64,000 nucleotides of DNA from an uncultured Pelagibacteraceae bacterium. GTDB taxonomy: Bacteria > Pseudomonadota > Alphaproteobacteria > Pelagibacterales > Pelagibacteraceae. Shown here one piece after another: positions 63,366 to 64,000 of this stretch (the first letter of the stretch is position 1; every line of letters starts with the position of its first letter). The position numbers and the translations under genes are program-made. The stretch spans positions 1 to 64,000 of the forward strand of contig CACPPD010000001.1 in NCBI GenBank assembly GCA_902635865.1. Reading direction: 5' to 3'. The notes beneath the pieces are model-generated. The model saw only the letters and a list, made by a program, of their open reading frames with translations, searched no databases and was not told the origin of the DNA.

Positions 63366-64000
63366 TTAATTTTTTTTTACAATTGTTTTAAATTTTTTTT
63401 TAATTTTTTTTATATTTATCAAAAATGAATCCTCATTTGTTAAACTTTTTTTTTCTACATACTCTAAGTCCCAATTTTTTTTTGAATATTCAAAAATTTT
63501 TTTTCCAGTCTTCCCCATAAAAAAAATTAAATTTTTGTATTTTGAAAAATTTTTATATACTAAATCTAAAACCACTGGCATTGGTTTAAATGCTCTTGAC
63601 ATTATTGTTCCTGTTTCTAAATTTTTTATTTCAAAAATATTTTTTTGAAATACTTTAGTATTTAAATTTAATTTTTCTGACACTTCCCTCAAAAAATGGC
63701 TTTTATGGTAGCTTTTTTCATAGAGGTGCACACTCATTTTATTTTTCATATTTTTAAGTATAATTGCTACTATAATACCTGGAAAACCCCCACCCGTGCC
63801 TAAATCTATAGTTGTACTACTATTTAAATCAACAAAATCAATAATTTGCGCTGAATCTATAATATGTCGCTCTATTATAATCTTTTTTAATGCCGTATTT
63901 TGTCCAATTATGTTGATTTTTTTATTTTTTTCAAGAATCATGGATATATAGTTTTCAAAGTCCAAAAATGTTTCACGTGAAACATTTAAGTAGTTGATTC
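63366..64000 (-). CDS. rsmG: 16S rRNA G527 7-methyltransferase (5' end beyond window)
   Basis: SAM methyltransferase of 16S rRNA. The SAM motif TIDLGTGGGFPGIIVAI is near residue 60 of the visible part, with MSRAFKPM later. A start at the TTG 63965 or the following ATG is possible, but the same frame stays open upstream to the window edge and reads YLNVSRETFLDFENYI, which matches the usual alphaproteobacterial RsmG N-terminus (NVSRET). So the true start lies beyond 64000 and at least 210 residues are visible. The VSRET codons are the parS site itself. Confidence 0.9.
   Translation of the reverse strand, partial: INYLNVSRETFLDFENYISMILEKNKKINIIGQNTALKKIIIERHIIDSAQIIDFVDLNSSTTIDLGTGGGFPGIIVAIILKNMKNKMSVHLYEKSYHKSHFLREVSEKLNLNTKVFQKNIFEIKNLETGTIMSRAFKPMPVVLDLVYKNFSKYKNLIFFMGKTGKKIFEYSKKNWDLEYVEKKSLTNEDSFLINIKKIKKKFKTIVKKN
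63969..63984. promoter_or_regulatory. parS: parS centromere site
   Basis: TGTTTCACGTGAAACA, a perfect 16-base palindrome identical to the classical bacterial parS consensus. It is the only copy I found in the window and lies 0.6 kb upstream of parA, inside the rsmG reading frame. ParB loads here to drive chromosome segregation, and such sites are normally close to the replication origin. Confidence 0.95.

Noticed and set aside
1-64000. tRNA, rRNA, CRISPR, insertion sequence, prophage or toxin-antitoxin and defence genes
   Set aside because: Nearly all gaps are under 110 bases (exceptions: 9045-9354 and the porin-DUF3576 gap of 194) and show no cloverleaf or spaced repeats, and no gene product resembles transposases, integrases, phage structural proteins or known defence components. 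The HNH protein stands alone among housekeeping genes.

Overview
The window is a gene-dense, very AT-rich chromosomal segment from an alphaproteobacterium of the SAR11 type (Candidatus Pelagibacter or a close relative). I infer this from the strong A/T and Lys/Asn/Ile bias, tiny or negative intergenic gaps, the gene order, an Irr-type Fur-family regulator next to fabA-fabB-fabI, a short porin of the kind abundant in SAR11, and trimmed versions of operons that are conserved across alphaproteobacteria. I see about 70 protein genes and no tRNA, rRNA, CRISPR array, insertion sequence or prophage. Only one stretch longer than 300 bases lacks a gene (9045-9354, upstream of dnaA).

Layout. 1-6.5 kb: dsbB-coq7, an HNH nuclease, an esterase, a HIG1-type membrane protein, a TlpA-like thioredoxin, then argH, a 43-residue LptM-like lipoprotein, lysA and plsC. 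6.5-15.7 kb: an origin-type neighbourhood (dnaN, dnaA, rpsT, mutM on the minus strand; ubiE-ubiB-coaBC-dut-thiF-like on the plus strand). 15.7-21.4 kb: a peroxide/iron module (rubrerythrin, a CCG-domain Fe-S protein, DUF3501) beside an Irr-type regulator, and divergently fabA-fabB-fabI. 21.5-35 kb: a long minus-strand run, in transcription order tsaB, fur, a 2OG-Fe(II) oxygenase, miaB, phoH, ybeY, lnt, metK, nusA, infB, rbfA, rpsO, pnp. 35-45.8 kb: envelope and central-metabolism genes (polysaccharide deacetylase, Bax-like protein, Nfu, trpS, murJ, malic enzyme, BON lipoprotein, rsmI, LpoA-like protein, rdgB). 45.8-53.6 kb: grpE-dnaK-dnaJ, an FkbM methyltransferase, dapB, nth, a PfkB kinase and a second 2OG oxygenase. 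53.6-64 kb: an arfA-like gene with an apparent frameshift, a winged-helix regulator, an L,D-transpeptidase-like protein, yggS, a thiE-like gene, the porin, a DUF3576 lipoprotein, leuS-lptE-holA, and parB-parA-rsmG with a perfect parS palindrome at the right edge.

Most of the window is ordinary housekeeping sequence. The parts worth a second look are small: (i) an ArfA-like ribosome-rescue gene whose signature is split by a -1 frame change at an A5G run; (ii) a parS site lying inside the rsmG coding frame, where it encodes Val-Ser-Arg-Glu-Thr; (iii) two near-identical Irr/PerR-like operators, one at the rubrerythrin promoter and one in the irr-fabA intergenic region; (iv) an intrinsic terminator between a likely nusA promoter and the nusA start codon, which looks like an attenuator; (v) six tail-to-tail gene pairs whose stop codons share the same four bases. 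I did not find a new defence system or mobile system.
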